Assembly: GCA_018806915.1 (NCBI GenBank)
Contig: JAGKQI010000091.1
Span: 3,224,001-3,288,000 of the forward strand
Reading direction: 5' to 3'
DNA length: 64,000 nucleotides
From: Phytophthora colocasiae
Taxonomy: Eukaryota > Oomycota > Peronosporomycetes > Peronosporales > Peronosporaceae
The notes under the pieces are model-generated. The model made no database searches. It was not told where the DNA came from and worked only from the letters and a program-made list of their open reading frames with translations. The translations under genes and the position numbers were made by a program. Below, one piece after another: positions 22,585 through 34,064 of this stretch (position 1 is the first letter of the stretch; the number at the start of each line of letters is the position of its first letter).

Positions 22585-23466
22585 ATGATGGCATCGAGCA
22601 GTGTCTTAGGGTCAGCGAGCAGTTCCGAGGACATGGCCGCGTCACTCAAGAAGGAGCTGCGCCGCCGTATTGGGGCGACGCTCAAGGCGTTGCCGGACGC
22701 CGAAGTGACGGAGCAAAGCTGCCAGCTGGCTGAGCGAATCTGTGCGCTCCCTGAGTTCATAAGTGCCCGTGGAGTCAGCGTTTATCTGGAGATGCCTAAA
22801 GAGGCAGTGACGGCGAAGCTATTGGAGGCCGCTTTCGCTGCGAACAAGAAGGTGTTCGTGCCTAAAATCACGGGGCGATCAGCCGAGGACTTAAAGATGC
22901 TGCATGCCACGTCGATGGACGATATCCACGGTTTCCCCAAGGTCGGATTGACTTGTTTTGAATGAGAAGAGGGCTAGTCAGTGATCTGATCGGACTGCAA
23001 TGCAATGGAAACTGTACAGGACAAGTGGCAGATCCCCGACCCGCCTCTGCTTTTGCATGATGGAGTAAAACGTGACGATGCCGTGCAAGGAAACGAGTTG
23101 GAGCTCGTGCTACTTCCTGGAGTGGCTTTTGACCGTCGAGGAGGACGACTGGGTCATGGCAAAGGATACTACGGTAATGTTGTTTGTTTTTTTCAGTTGT
23201 TATGGTCGGTTATTAACTGATGCTGGTGGTGCAGACTCGTTCCTCCGTCGTTTGACCGAGCACTACGATGCAATTGGTCACCCTCATCCGACCACGATTG
23301 TACGTATCATTGTGCGCTGGAAGTTTGATATGGCACAGTTCTAATGATTTATATGCAGGGTCTTTGCCTAACGCCTCAACTCGTTGAGCAAGTTCCGCTG
23401 GCTGCTCACGATAAAATGCTCGACTTGGTAGTGACTCCTGAAGAAGTGATCCGTGTCAAGCACTAG
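22585..23466 (+). CDS. MTHFS: 5-formyltetrahydrofolate cyclo-ligase (MTHFS)
   Basis: Four exons give about 227 residues: 22585-22941, 23020-23173, 23235-23299 and 23359-23466. All introns are GT-AG and 59-78 nt, and the joins keep frame. The enzyme converts 5-formyl-THF to 5,10-methenyl-THF using ATP. Family marks are the N-terminal basic helix (SLKKELRRRIGATLKALPD), GFPK joined to DKWQIPDP, LLPGVAFDRRGGRLGHGKGY joined to YDSFL, and VVTPEEVIRV near the end. Two ATGs lie at 22585 and 22588, with a third at 22633. The length fits the family with any of them. It is upstream of, and on the same strand as, the DnaJ gene. Confidence 0.92.
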
Positions 23467-23575
23467 AAATATTCGCTATCGATTGGCCAAAAAGATCGTA
23501 TAAAAGATATGAGTGGTAGAAAATATGCTCAATGTGCGCTGGCCGCGTAGAGCTCGCATTTGGGAATTGAGCATC

Positions 23576-24309
23576 ATGATGGGGAAGCGGGTGTTCTTGG
23601 GCGCGTTGTGTTTGCTGTTGTGCGCCAGTATGGCCCTCGGTCAGGATCTGTACGAGCTTCTTGGTGTGTCTTCGTCAGCCACTTCGTCCCAGATGAAGCG
23701 CGCGTACGTATTAGCTGAGAAAATAGCATTATTTATACTGCTATCCTAATTGGTTCCTGTTTGTATCTACTGGTAGCTACCGTAAGCTGTCGCTCAAGTA
23801 TCATCCGGACAAGCAAACGGAAGAGACGCGTGAGGCTATGAAGGAGGAGTTCGTTAAGATCACCAACGGTATAGCAGTAAGATGTGGTACAGTGGAAGAT
23901 TTTGTGCTTATACTGTTTGTGTGATAGCATACCGCGTGCTGTCGGACCCGGAACGTCGTGAGAAGTATGATGCCTACGGAATTGCTGATGACCAAGGATT
24001 CGAGTACGTAAAATGCGCAATAAGGTAGATATCGAGGTGGCGTTTTAATGTTTTTTTATGGTTCTGCAGGAACTTCGATGAAGCCACTCGCTTTGCGGAA
24101 GATGGCGTGGAAGACTCGCTGATGAACTGGGTGGGCCTCATAGCTGTATTGGCTGTGGGTGTGATCCCCATTGTCGTGATGCAGCGCAACCGTACCAAGC
24201 CGCTGAAAAAGAGACGTGAGGTAGACTGTTGTTGCAGTTTTGACATAGCATTGTGGCTAATGAATGTGTGTATCTTGGTTCAGGTCCTACGAAGCCTAGC
24301 AAAAAATAG
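23576..24309 (+). CDS. ER DnaJ-domain membrane protein
   Basis: Five exons: 23576-23703, 23777-23868, 23928-24003, 24070-24215 and 24284-24309. The frame is kept at each GT-AG intron. A signal peptide (MMGKRVFLGALCLLLCASMA) is followed directly by a J domain: DLYELLGVSSSATSSQMKRA, then YRKLSLKYHPDKQ with the HPD that stimulates Hsp70, then AYRVLSDPERREKYDAYG. A single membrane span (LIAVLAVGVIPIVVM) and a basic tail ending KKRRPTKPSKK complete about 155 residues. The J domain should face the ER lumen and recruit BiP, with the basic tail cytosolic. The frame extends upstream of 23576, but the signal peptide supports the start used. Confidence 0.88.
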
Positions 24310-24814
24310 ACTCACCAAGTCGGGCGACAAATCGTTCTCTAAGACTTTTACGAAAACGCGCAGACAATACGTGGAGGACCCAACCCGTGCTCGTGAGTTG
24401 AACTGTAATGCTAGTTGGTGATATACAATCAATGCTGACTCGCTTGCTGCTATGGTTGCTGGCAGACCAAGACTAGAGATGGGGCTGTAGATTTTCAGGA
24501 CGTCGTTGCAAAATGAATTCCAGTACTCCAATACTATTCATTTCTTGAAACCCAGTTAAACTTTTACCGCGTTAAGCAGTTCTCCATCCCAATTGGTGGT
24601 AAATGATTATCCTAAAGATTAGATGGCTCTGGAGTTTGGATGACTTCCTGTACAACTCAACAATGCCCGAGCTCTCTTGGCCTTGGAGATGAGTCTGTGG
24701 CGGGCAATGCTCACTGCTCTTGTAATTAATTGCTCCATGGCTTGTGCACTTCACCCCCGTAGGTTCATTTTCGAATCCTCCACCCGTCGCAAGGAACCCA
24801 CCAAAGACACGTAA
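24310..24814. other. Intergenic, nothing recognised
   Basis: Roughly 500 bp between two plus-strand genes without a convincing frame or repeat. Confidence 0.5.
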
Positions 24815-25381
24815 ATGCTGCCAAGTCTCTCGGATCGATGGGGCGCTACGCTCCAAGTTCTGCTGCCTTCCTCGTCGGAGTCTACCAACGTGTCAACTCG
24901 ACGAGATGCACTTGTTGAGCTCAAGAAGATCAATGCAATTCGCATTTCAAGCTCTGGGAAGGGAAGCCAGACTCGCTACGAAGTTGAAGTGACGATGGCC
25001 AGTTCCAGTCCAACTGCTTGCTCAGTGACACCCACGGAGCACGCGACACGAACTGAACGAGAGCAATCAGATTTCAAGGAGGTTGCGGATGAACTCCATG
25101 ACATCGTGAACTCGGCGCACTCCGGCAAGCGCTGCAACCTCTGTTCTGCGATTCTGACGTGGTACGTGTTTGGAGAGAATCCGGATGGAGTGAGGATGCT
25201 GTTCATCAGCAAAGAGCGGATAGCTCGTAAATTCACAACGTTCCTGGAAGATCTGCTAGCAACGACGATCAAATTCACGTCGGATGAAATCTCCTCAAGC
25301 TGTTGCTCCGGTCAAACTCTCATCCCAATTGCTGTGCACAAGTTCATGCTCAACCCCCGCGTGACGTGCGATGCTGCATGA
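24815..25381 (+). CDS. PX-like domain protein, small
   Basis: 188 residues in one exon. The middle (TRYEVEVTM ... DFKEVADELHDIVNSAHSGK ... CNLC ... ISKERIARKFTTFLEDLLAT) resembles short oomycete PX-domain proteins. These combine a beta strand start, a 'dF..L' helix, a CxxC pair and an 'R...L..FL..L' helix. PX domains bind phosphoinositides on endosomal membranes. The basic residues that normally contact the lipid are not clearly conserved, so this could be a divergent or non-binding member. It ends 74 bp before the stop codon of the convergent helicase gene. Confidence 0.55.
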   Translation: MLPSLSDRWGATLQVLLPSSSESTNVSTRRDALVELKKINAIRISSSGKGSQTRYEVEVTMASSSPTACSVTPTEHATRTEREQSDFKEVADELHDIVNSAHSGKRCNLCSAILTWYVFGENPDGVRMLFISKERIARKFTTFLEDLLATTIKFTSDEISSSCCSGQTLIPIAVHKFMLNPRVTCDAA

Positions 25382-25455
25382 GAGAATGTCGTCGAGTATT
25401 ACGTCAATTCCACCCAGCGCTTGAATATCTGCTTAATTAATGCAATCACTTACCT

Positions 25456-28194
25456 TTAAGGAACTGTTTGAGGCTCTACCTTGAGTGGAACATCCTCCTC
25501 ATACTCCAATACTATCGGTCCATTTCGCACAGGTGCTGCGGGAGCTGGAGCGGGTGCAGGTTCGGGTTCTGGTGCTAGTGCTACTGGCAACTCCACTTGG
25601 TTCCGCTGGTAGAACTCGGCGAAGAGATGCGTGCAATCCTCTGAGGACCGAAACTCCTGTACATGAGGTCTCATCCACTTCGAGAGAGAATTCCCATGCA
25701 TGTTATTCCGGTGTCGAGAGTCTAACAGAAGAACTGCACCGTAGTCACGGCGATGGCGAATGCATCGGCCTAGAGCTTGATTCAGAGCCCGGAACGCTTG
25801 AAGCTTGTACCACCACGAACCATTCACAAGTCGCCTATCCTCTCGAGACTTTTTATCCTGATACTCGCGCTTCAATGACACTTTGAGATCCTTGAAATTA
25901 GGAAACGGGATCCCAACAGCGAGAACTGCCCTCGCATTGTCATCGGAAAAATCAATACCTTCGCTTACTTTTCCACGATACACAGCAAGGAAGATCGCCC
26001 CCGTTTTTTTCGGTTCTGTTTGATTACCACTCCATCCACTCGGTTTTTCGTGCGTATCTGCATATTGAGCAATAGTATTCTTGTACTTGTCAAGAAGCTC
26101 GTCAAAATCTTTTCCCCCCTGGCGTGGCTCGCTAAATATTTTCTTGTGCAATTTGATCTTGTCCCAGATTCCAGATCGCTTCCAGCGTGCCTTCAGAATG
26201 CTCATAAGTGCGTACGAAGGAAAGAACATCAGGATTCCACCTGGAATCATCTGCGCGCACTGCAAAAGCAGGTATCCCATCGAATCTTGGTACTTGAAAT
26301 TCTGCTGGTTTTTGTAGGTTGACAATAAATCGACACTTCCAGGGCCGTTCATCAGCGCGCCGACAAACACTTGCTTCCGCATGTTCACCACGTGATTAGC
26401 CTCTAAACGGATCGGGAAATCTACACCTAATTCTCCAGCGAATGAATCCATAGGACTCAGTGTACCAGACGCAAGAATCACGCTGTGCGAGTCGCGCGCT
26501 ACTTCAGAGAACACCACAGCTGCACTTAGGCACCAGATACACAACTTCGTATCAATCACTTCTTCACCTTCGTCATTTAACCGCATTTTCTTGGTGATCA
26601 GCAGTGTGAAGTCATCTGCGTTCTTGCAATTGAAGCTAAACATGTACTTTGCGACTGAAATCAATCTGGTAGCGAGGTTCAAGGCACGATTATTCAGCAT
26701 AACCTTCTTCCCTGGCGTTGCCAACTTCGATTGCTCGTGCTGAGCAATTTCCATAATGTCAGCATTGCCAACCTCCAAGAGTTTGCACTCTCGCAGCATC
26801 TCCAAGGTATCTTCCGTGCTCCATAGCAAGTGACAATCGTCGTCATCAACATCTTCTGGATCTCTCACCAATTCCTGGTTGGCTTTGTACCACCTTTCCA
26901 CGCAACTTAACATATTTCGGACTGCATCGTACGCTGCAGGCTGGTAACTATCATCTTCTTGCCAGATAACGTCATCAAAAGACTTGATAGCACTTTCCAG
27001 TGCCCTCTCAGTGAGTTCGAGACTAGCGCCTTCGCGGCAAGTGTCCTCGACGTTATGGGCTTCGTCCAGCACCACGGTCGAGTTTTCCAACTTAATACCA
27101 ACTGCGTTCCGGATGGACGGATCCAAGATGTAATTGTAGGGGCAGAAAACAACATGTGCAGTCTCCAATTCGCTCTTGGAGAAGAAATATGCGCACTCTT
27201 CGCAATTTGAAGCCAGCTTTTTGATATCTTCAATATCCCATACGTGTGGGGCTCGAGCACGCAACCCGCCGAAGCTTGTTTGATTGTACTTGCATCCTCC
27301 TTCTTCCTCTTCTTCGCCAGCCATGCGTCGCCGTTCCTTCTCCATTCTCAGCTCCTGACACTTCTCGTTCACTAGCATTGGATCTGTATTCACATCCTCG
27401 TTCACACACAGCATCCTCTTTGAAGCTAAAACGCATGATTTAAGCTCCGTCGATCCAGGTATAGCCTCCATGTAAGAGTCTGGACAATTTTTCAGCTCGT
27501 TCACTGCCTGTGTCAATTGCGAGTGCGTTCTTGAACAAAAGAAGATCTTAGGGACGTGTGGTTTATCTTCCACTACAAAAGCATCCCCAATTTCCGTCTC
27601 GTCCTTTATTTCCTGTTGTTGCTCCTGTTCCTGCGCTTGTTGCTGATTCTCCTGGTTCAGTTCTTCACGTGGAATTAATTGTGGAAGATTAGCAAAGCTA
27701 TTGTCTGGAGCTGTGCCATCTTCCCTTTTAAACCTCTTGATACTGCGTTGGAATAGCCCAAGAGCGTCATCGTCCCAGCCTGCAGTATGATCAAATGGAT
27801 TTAAACCATGAGCTTCATTTGGCTGCTGTTCTTGTTGCTGTCGAGCTCTCAATTGATCTCTCAACTGCTGCAATTGCTCTCTTGCTTGGTCCCTTTGTTG
27901 TTGCACCCGTTGCCTATGCTGTTGCTGTTGTATTTGTTGCTGCATCTTCTTTTGCTGATATTCAGACATGGCCTGTGTCATATAATCTCGCTGGAACGTG
28001 AGGCAGGAGCTCAACAGCGCCAAAGTCTTTCCAGAACCTGTGGGCGACTCCACCAATGCGTGTTGCTTGCGCTTCAGCGCTGACAAAGTGCTGCTCATCA
28101 CAGCCAGCTGCGCTGGGAACGGAGTTTTACCAGCAGGAAAAGCCACGCGGTGCCCCATGATGAGGACGGAGGTCTCATCCGCCATCGCCTCCAT
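25456..28194 (-). CDS. FANCJ/BRIP1-like DEAH DNA helicase (Fe-S, XPD family)
   Basis: A single exon of about 912 residues. The frame continues to 28221 without an ATG, so MEAMADETS at 28194 is the first Met. Motif I is ESPTGSGKTL, motif Ia is FFCSRTHSQL, and motif II is VVLDEAHNVED. Between I and II lie spaced cysteines (NEKC, GGCKYN, NCEEC) that would hold the 4Fe-4S cluster. C-terminal motifs include LASGTLSPMDSF, FPIRLEANHVVN, GKVSEGIDFSD and QALGRCIRHRRDYGA. The segments around the cluster and FPIRLEANHV fit FANCJ better than RTEL1, DDX11 or XPD. It should unwind G-quadruplex and interstrand-crosslink intermediates in the nucleus. A Gln-rich insertion follows motif I. Confidence 0.9.
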   Translation of the reverse strand: MEAMADETSVLIMGHRVAFPAGKTPFPAQLAVMSSTLSALKRKQHALVESPTGSGKTLALLSSCLTFQRDYMTQAMSEYQQKKMQQQIQQQQHRQRVQQQRDQAREQLQQLRDQLRARQQQEQQPNEAHGLNPFDHTAGWDDDALGLFQRSIKRFKREDGTAPDNSFANLPQLIPREELNQENQQQAQEQEQQQEIKDETEIGDAFVVEDKPHVPKIFFCSRTHSQLTQAVNELKNCPDSYMEAIPGSTELKSCVLASKRMLCVNEDVNTDPMLVNEKCQELRMEKERRRMAGEEEEEGGCKYNQTSFGGLRARAPHVWDIEDIKKLASNCEECAYFFSKSELETAHVVFCPYNYILDPSIRNAVGIKLENSTVVLDEAHNVEDTCREGASLELTERALESAIKSFDDVIWQEDDSYQPAAYDAVRNMLSCVERWYKANQELVRDPEDVDDDDCHLLWSTEDTLEMLRECKLLEVGNADIMEIAQHEQSKLATPGKKVMLNNRALNLATRLISVAKYMFSFNCKNADDFTLLITKKMRLNDEGEEVIDTKLCIWCLSAAVVFSEVARDSHSVILASGTLSPMDSFAGELGVDFPIRLEANHVVNMRKQVFVGALMNGPGSVDLLSTYKNQQNFKYQDSMGYLLLQCAQMIPGGILMFFPSYALMSILKARWKRSGIWDKIKLHKKIFSEPRQGGKDFDELLDKYKNTIAQYADTHEKPSGWSGNQTEPKKTGAIFLAVYRGKVSEGIDFSDDNARAVLAVGIPFPNFKDLKVSLKREYQDKKSREDRRLVNGSWWYKLQAFRALNQALGRCIRHRRDYGAVLLLDSRHRNNMHGNSLSKWMRPHVQEFRSSEDCTHLFAEFYQRNQVELPVALAPEPEPAPAPAPAAPVRNGPIVLEYEEDVPLKVEPQTVP

Positions 28195-28308
28195 CTTCTT
28201 GATTGAGAGTAAATTTAACAATATGATGTATCATGAAACTCAAATGTTGCGATAAAAAATGGCGGGAAATCTCAAAACGTGAAATTTTGTTGAAGTGTCA
28301 ATTGTCAC

Positions 28309-28866
28309 TTAGTTGGTCTGCTTCTTCGCCTCGTCGAGGATGGAAAAGTAGATCTGCGGCTTTTTCTGCGTCTTGGCGTGCAAATTTTCCGTGGTGTGAG
28401 CGAGTCGCAGAATCATGTCTTCCTTCCAGTGAGCAGTTTGGAATTGCACCGACATTGGCAAACCCTTCGAGTCGTAGCCGATCGGCACTGCAACGCCCGG
28501 CACGCCAATGAGGTTTCCGTATACGCTGAAGCGGAAGATGTTCCCAAGTTGAGCTGCGTTTAGCTCGCCTGCTGCAAAAGCCTCGGGCGGGATTTCGGGA
28601 GCTGTGATGCCGGTTGATGGTGTCACGAAAGCGTCCACCTTGCTCAGTACATTTTCTTGGAACTGACGCAGTGCAAATGCACGAATGCGCTGAGCAGCAA
28701 GGAAGTCCATTGCAGTGAAGCTACGACCGAATGTCAGGATGAGTTGCACTTCAGGAGACATCTCGCTAAAGCGCTCGTAGTACTTGTCCAGGTTCTGAGC
28801 GAATTCGCTCGTGATGGTGATCGAATGGGCAACGTGAATGGCCGTCAGGTGGTGAAGTGGGGTCTC
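28309..28866 (-). pseudogene. Amidase, 3' part, cut off by a Copia insertion
   Basis: Encodes the C-terminal ~185 residues of the amidase whose 5' part is at 34244-35535. It runs from PLHHLTAIHVAHS to KKPQIYFSILDEAKKQTN, including the region FVTPSTGITAPEIPPEAF and GNLIGVPGVAVPIG typical of amidase C-termini. The 5-bp target duplication GTCTC lies at the junction. Without the element the two parts join in frame within a codon for Thr, so the gene was intact until the insertion. Its stop lies 114 bp upstream of the helicase start, on the same strand. Confidence 0.9.
28862..28866. other. Target-site duplication of the Copia element (left)
   Basis: GTCTC directly precedes the 5' LTR and is repeated at 34244-34248 after the 3' LTR. 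Confidence 0.93.
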
Positions 28867-29045
28867 TGTTGGAAACGGCATCCGTGTTGAAAGACTGAGC
28901 AATCGCAGCAGTTAAAAGATCTACCGTAGGTAAAAAGATCCTCCGCTCAAGAGTCACAGGGCAGGAAGCCTCAGTCCAAGATTTCCCTTCTTATCAACAA
29001 GTTGTATATCTTTGCGTGTGAAGATCTAGTGTACACATTCTGTTA
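28867..29045 (+). repeat. Copia 5' LTR
   Basis: 179 bp, begins TGTTGGAAAC and ends ATTCTGTTA. Identical to 34065-34243. Confidence 0.95.
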
Positions 29046-29099
29046 GGGTTATGAGCCCAAACCTTACACTACCTCTAGAACCGTGAAAGTGAAAGCAAT

Positions 29100-30014
29100 A
29101 TGTCATCGTCGTCCGACTCGGATGGTAGCAAGCGCAGCAGTGGCTACAAGGGCTTCAGATCGGTTCGTCGAACTCCTGTCCGGTGGGATGGTGAGACTGG
29201 ACCTTCTACAAGCGCGCTTATGCTAAACGCTTTCGAGGAGGGTTTGCTCGACGAAATCTGCCCTCGGCACCGAAGGAAGGCTCGACCGAAGAAGATAAGA
29301 AGGAATACAAGAAGAAGCAGGCCAAGGTGAAGATTTTGATCCAAGGCTCGCTTACAAAGAGGCTTGCCAAGCAAGTGATGTCAAAGAAGACCGGTACGGA
29401 GATGTGGGAGGAGCTGTGCTCCATCTACGAAAAGGCAAAACCACTCCAGCAGTCACAGCACAGAAGGTGTATCGCTTGCAGGGCGAGCTACACAGAACGA
29501 ATCTGCGCGGCAAAGATGACGTGCGTGGGCACCTGCAATACAAGCTCTTCGACATCAAGGACCAGCTTGAGGATCTTGGTGCGCCAGTGAATGACTTGCA
29601 GATGGTGGATCGAATGTTGCGGAGCCTCGCCGGTGCAGACCTGCTACGACGAACTACGAAGAAAATTCTATTCAGCCTGAATATGAACAAGTACACCCCA
29701 GACAAAGTTCGAGAAATGATCCTGACAGCAGAAGCAAGGAGCAAGGACTGGGACAACAACGCCTTTTGGTAACAGGCAGGGCAACCAGTCGAATCGAGGT
29801 GGCGGCAAGCCACGAAACAAGAAGCCCACTGGAGACTCCAGCAAGAAAGCAGGGAAAGCCACAAGCTAACGTGAAGTGCTTTCAGTGTGGTGAAATGGGC
29901 CACTACAAGAGTGACTGCCCAGAGCTCGAGGGGATAAATCGAGCGGCAAGAAGGCAGAGAGGCCAAGTTGCGCGCGCTCAGGCAAGGCTGCCGAGGCAGA
30001 AGCGCAACCTGTGA
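29100..30014 (+). pseudogene. Copia gag (frameshifted)
   Basis: Successive frames carry a gag of the UBN2 type. The first starts MSSSSDSDGSKRSSGYKGF. The second covers 29327-29460 (LAKQVMSKKTGTEMWEELCS). The third covers about 29460-29772 (LQMVDRMLRSLAGADLLRRT). The zinc knuckle KCFQCGEMGHYKSDCPE lies near 29875-29925. At least three frame changes interrupt it, so no full capsid protein can be made from this copy. Confidence 0.85.
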
Positions 30015-30056
30015 TGACAGAAGTAGCTGCACCAGATCACAAACGTGACGTCGTGG

Positions 30057-33000
30057 TCGGCGAAGTTGTCAAGAAGCTCGCGAAGAACTATGAGCCGAGC
30101 TTGTGGTACTTTTGATACCGGAAGCAAACACACACATTACGGCGTGCAAAAGTATTTCACTACGCTACAGAGCATTGAAGACAGCGATTGGAACTCCAAC
30201 GATCTCCGGGTTTGCTGATTTGCGCGTTAATGCCAAAGCAGAGGGCTTTGGAACCATCATGATAGCCGTGATGATTGACGAAGTGATGGTGTTTGTGTAT
30301 GTGGAGGACGTGCTGTACGTGCCTGATGCTGGATGTAACCTGTTTCTCGCCTGGTTTGGCGATAGAGCAGGTTATGTGATGACGTACGAGTCCGAGTCAG
30401 ATCTTCTGGACTGACGAAGGACAGCACGGAGGTGGTTCGTACGGAGTTTACGAATCGACTGTGGACGTTCAATGCTCAGCAACATAGGGAGCATTATACA
30501 CAAAAAGAAACGTGAGTTGCGGTTAAGAAGACGGTGTTCAGCGAACTTTGCGGTCACGGATGGAGTTGAGGACATCGACGTGTGGCACGAGAGGCTCGGA
30601 CACACCTGCCCTGGAATACATCAGACTAATGGTTGATCGTGGATTAGCCTGAAGGCATTGCATATGCCAAAGCGCCGCGGTAAGATTGACTGTTGCGATT
30701 GCCATCTAGGCAAACAGCGTCGAAAGACATTCCGTAGAAACTCGACAGACCGATTGAGGGTGTTAACGACATGGTGTTTGCAGACCTATTGATACCTGGA
30801 GCCTCAAATGGCTCGCTGTACTCCGCCGTACTGGTAGTGATGGATGGCTACTCTCGCTTTGTCAGGACGTTCTGTTGAAAACAAAGTCAGAGGCTGAGGT
30901 GAACATGTACATGAAGGAGTACATTGCGTGGGCAGAGCGCCAGAATGGCAAAAGAGTTAGAGCAGTGAGTGAGTCGCGGACTAAGTGCTGATGAATCGAG
31001 AAATGGTCTCGTGAAACAAGTACTCACCGATAAAGGCCAGGAGCACCCAATGGCACAACAGGGAGAACTGGTACAAAAGCGAAGGGTATTGTGCACACGA
31101 AAGTCGGCCCAAAAGCGTCCGCAACTGAACCTGGTGGAGCGCACGCACCAGACACTAATCGGGATGGTCAAGACTATGATGCATCAGTCGGGGCTTCCTA
31201 AGTCGTTTTGGACTCACGCTCTAGAGACCGCTGTGTACCTGAAAGAATCGCGTGTTTTGCAAGGGTGCAGGACGCACAACCCTACGAGGTGATGTTTGGT
31301 TCCTAAGCCAGACATTCATCACGTGCGAGCTTTGGATCGCTCGCGTACTGCCATACACCGAAGTCGAAGAGGAAGAAACTGAACATGAACTGCAGGGTTG
31401 GGTTCCTGCTAGGTTACCGTGAAGATGTGGTCGGTTGTCACGTGTACTTCCCGACAGAACACAAGAAAGGCTTCTGTGTCAGACGAAAATTAACGAAAAG
31501 CTTAGTACAAGGACCGCTATGAGCGCGGGATACAATGCGAATGTCAAACGCTGGCTCCATACCTTTGATGAGTTTGTTGAGGAGGGCGAGCTTGGTAGAA
31601 TTTGCTGAAGATGATGGTCAACCTGACAGACTATCACAGATCGCAGAGTGCGATGATGAATCTGAGCAAGCGAGAGATTGACGTGGAGATGGAAACTGCA
31701 GCATCTAAGAGTGATGAACTAGACGCTGAAGGTCAGACTATTTGGGATGCCATGGTACGAAACAGCTCGCTGCCAAACCCTGATGCGTTTACTGAAACGC
31801 AGGAGGGCGAGAATGAGGAGAATGACCAGGATGAGGTTACAGGGATCCAGGCTCAACCGGCAGACTACCAAGTACAGGAATTACTAGTGATGTTTATGAG
31901 GAGCTTGCTGTTGTAAGTGCTTTTGGTGACGATGATTCTGCTGCAAATAACAATGGCGAGACATCTGAGGATGAGAGCGAGGACGAGTATGACACATACT
32001 CCGTCAATGATGAAATTGTACCTGAAACCGATCTGAGTGATAATGGAGATGACGACGAGTTTGATGACTCCTTCCAGTCACGTGTCTGATCTTTCAGCAG
32101 TGCAATGATGCTGAAGGTTATTCGGAAGATTATGACTGTCTCTTTTGATCCACCTGTGATGAACGTGAGGCCGAAGCTTACGATTGAAGTAGCGACGGTA
32201 GATGATCGCATAACCGGTCAGCGCCGACCAAGAGAAGAAAGTTCGGCGCACAGGAGAGCGCAAAGCGACTAAAGTGGATTCGAATCACGCCGACCAGGTC
32301 TTCGTGAGGCACACGAGAGACGTCCACCTGGGCACGATACGAAGACTATACTGTAGACTCTGCATTCCGAGCCTTCATGCAAACCGACGTGGAACTGGCG
32401 GAGTCCTCGCTAAGAACGTGAAGATCCCCAGAAATTACCGTGAGGCGATGAGGTCGAAATTTGCGAGGCAATGGCAGGAGGCTATGGATGCCTGAAATAG
32501 CAGCACTGAAAGACAAAGGAGGCTGGGGCATGATCGCTAGGAGCAAGAGATTCTGAGAAAGAAAGGCCATCAAGACGATGTGGGTGTACGACATAAAGTC
32601 GGACCATCTTAGCTACATCGTGAGATTCCGTGCCTAGAATTGTTGCTCGTGGTGACAAGCAGATACCCGGTATTGATTTTGTTGAGACGTTCAGCCCTGT
32701 AGCAAGAATGGCTACTTTCCGTTTGTTTGTGGCTGTGTGCATCATTTTGGGTCTGCTGATTTATCAAGGTGACATCAATACTGCCTACTTGAACGCATGG
32801 CTCGCCATCAAACAGTACCTGGAGTCGCTCGAAGGGTATCCATGCGAGACCAATGGGATGGTCTATGTGATTAACAAGGCGTTATACGGGCTCCCTGGAC
32901 TAATGAGCGGTCGTGAGTGGAACACTGAAGTGAACGGCTGGTTCATTTCGATACGGCTTTAAGCAATGCAGCACGGAGCCATGCCTGTACTACTACGATC

Positions 33001-33996
33001 ACGATGGCGTATTTGCAATTGTTTTGCTGTATGTCGATGATATCTGTGTGCAACGAAAGATATCGCATTTAAAAAGACGATGTTCAGTCAGCTTGATAGT
33101 GACTACGGACTAAAAGACCAGGGACTGTTAAGCACGTACTTGGGAGTTGAGGTTGAGCAAAACGAGGACTCGATTAAACCTCACCAGACGCGATACTGTG
33201 GAAGAGATTATTGAGCGCGCTTCAACTTCAGCGATGCACATCCCGGCAGGATCCCAATGGAAACTAATATGAGACTTACTGTGAATACGTGGACACTGTC
33301 CCCAAAGAAGAAAGCACCGGGACCGCTTGGCAAGGTGTTTCCGTACAGAGAGCTTATCGGATCACTGATGTATCTTGCGTTGACGTGCACCAGGCCAGAT
33401 CTAGCGTACGTGATTGGACAGTTGAGCAGATTCGTGCAGAACCCAAACGCAGCAGCACATTGAGTATTGGCAGCAAAACGTGCTGCGGTACCTTGTCGGA
33501 AATCCAAGAGCCAAGGTGTGTATTCGTCCGGCAAGGCGGCAGCGCAAGAGGACGAGCTCGTCATTGACGGTTTCTTGTGATTCCGGACTGGGCAATGACC
33601 CCGATACGAGGAAGAGTGTAACTGGATTTACGTTCACTGCATGGCGGTGGAGCCATCATGGGCCTCTCGACGTCAGAGCATCGTGGCGCAATCTACAGCC
33701 GAAGCGGAGTATGTGGCAGCTTGTGGAGTCTTGCATGGAAGGGCAAGGTCTTCGAAATGTGTTGATCAGAAGTTTTCCAGAAGTTGCAGATCAAATTTCG
33801 TCTAGGCATCGACAATCAAGCGGCGTTTGTCATGGCTACAAACCCGACCTACAGTCGCCGAACGCGACATATCGAATTAAGGTGGCACTACGTCCGAGAT
33901 CAGGTTGCTAAAAGGACGGTCGACCTATGGAAGGTAAAGACCAACGATAATCCTTCTGACCTGATGACTAAACCCCTTGCAGGTGATCGTTTCTGA
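30057..33996 (+). pseudogene. Copia pol: protease, integrase, RT, RNase H (multiply broken)
   Basis: Protease Asp-Thr-Gly (FDTGS) is near 30108. Integrase remnants run from about 30570 to 31260, with a zinc-binding RLGH...CHLGKQRR region and NLVERTHQTLIGMVKT. Reverse transcriptase is at about 32630-33050 (GIDFVETFSPVARMATFRLF; YVDDIC). RNase H ends near 33990 (TNPTYSRRTRHIELRWHYVR; DLMTKPLAG). Frames change repeatedly and stops are frequent. The copy is non-autonomous although its LTRs are identical. Confidence 0.88.
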
Positions 33997-34064
33997 GGAT
34001 GCTGGTGACATGATCGGCATGACCAAGGACCATCTTCCGAAGATGCTGTCTTCGGAGGAGGGCG

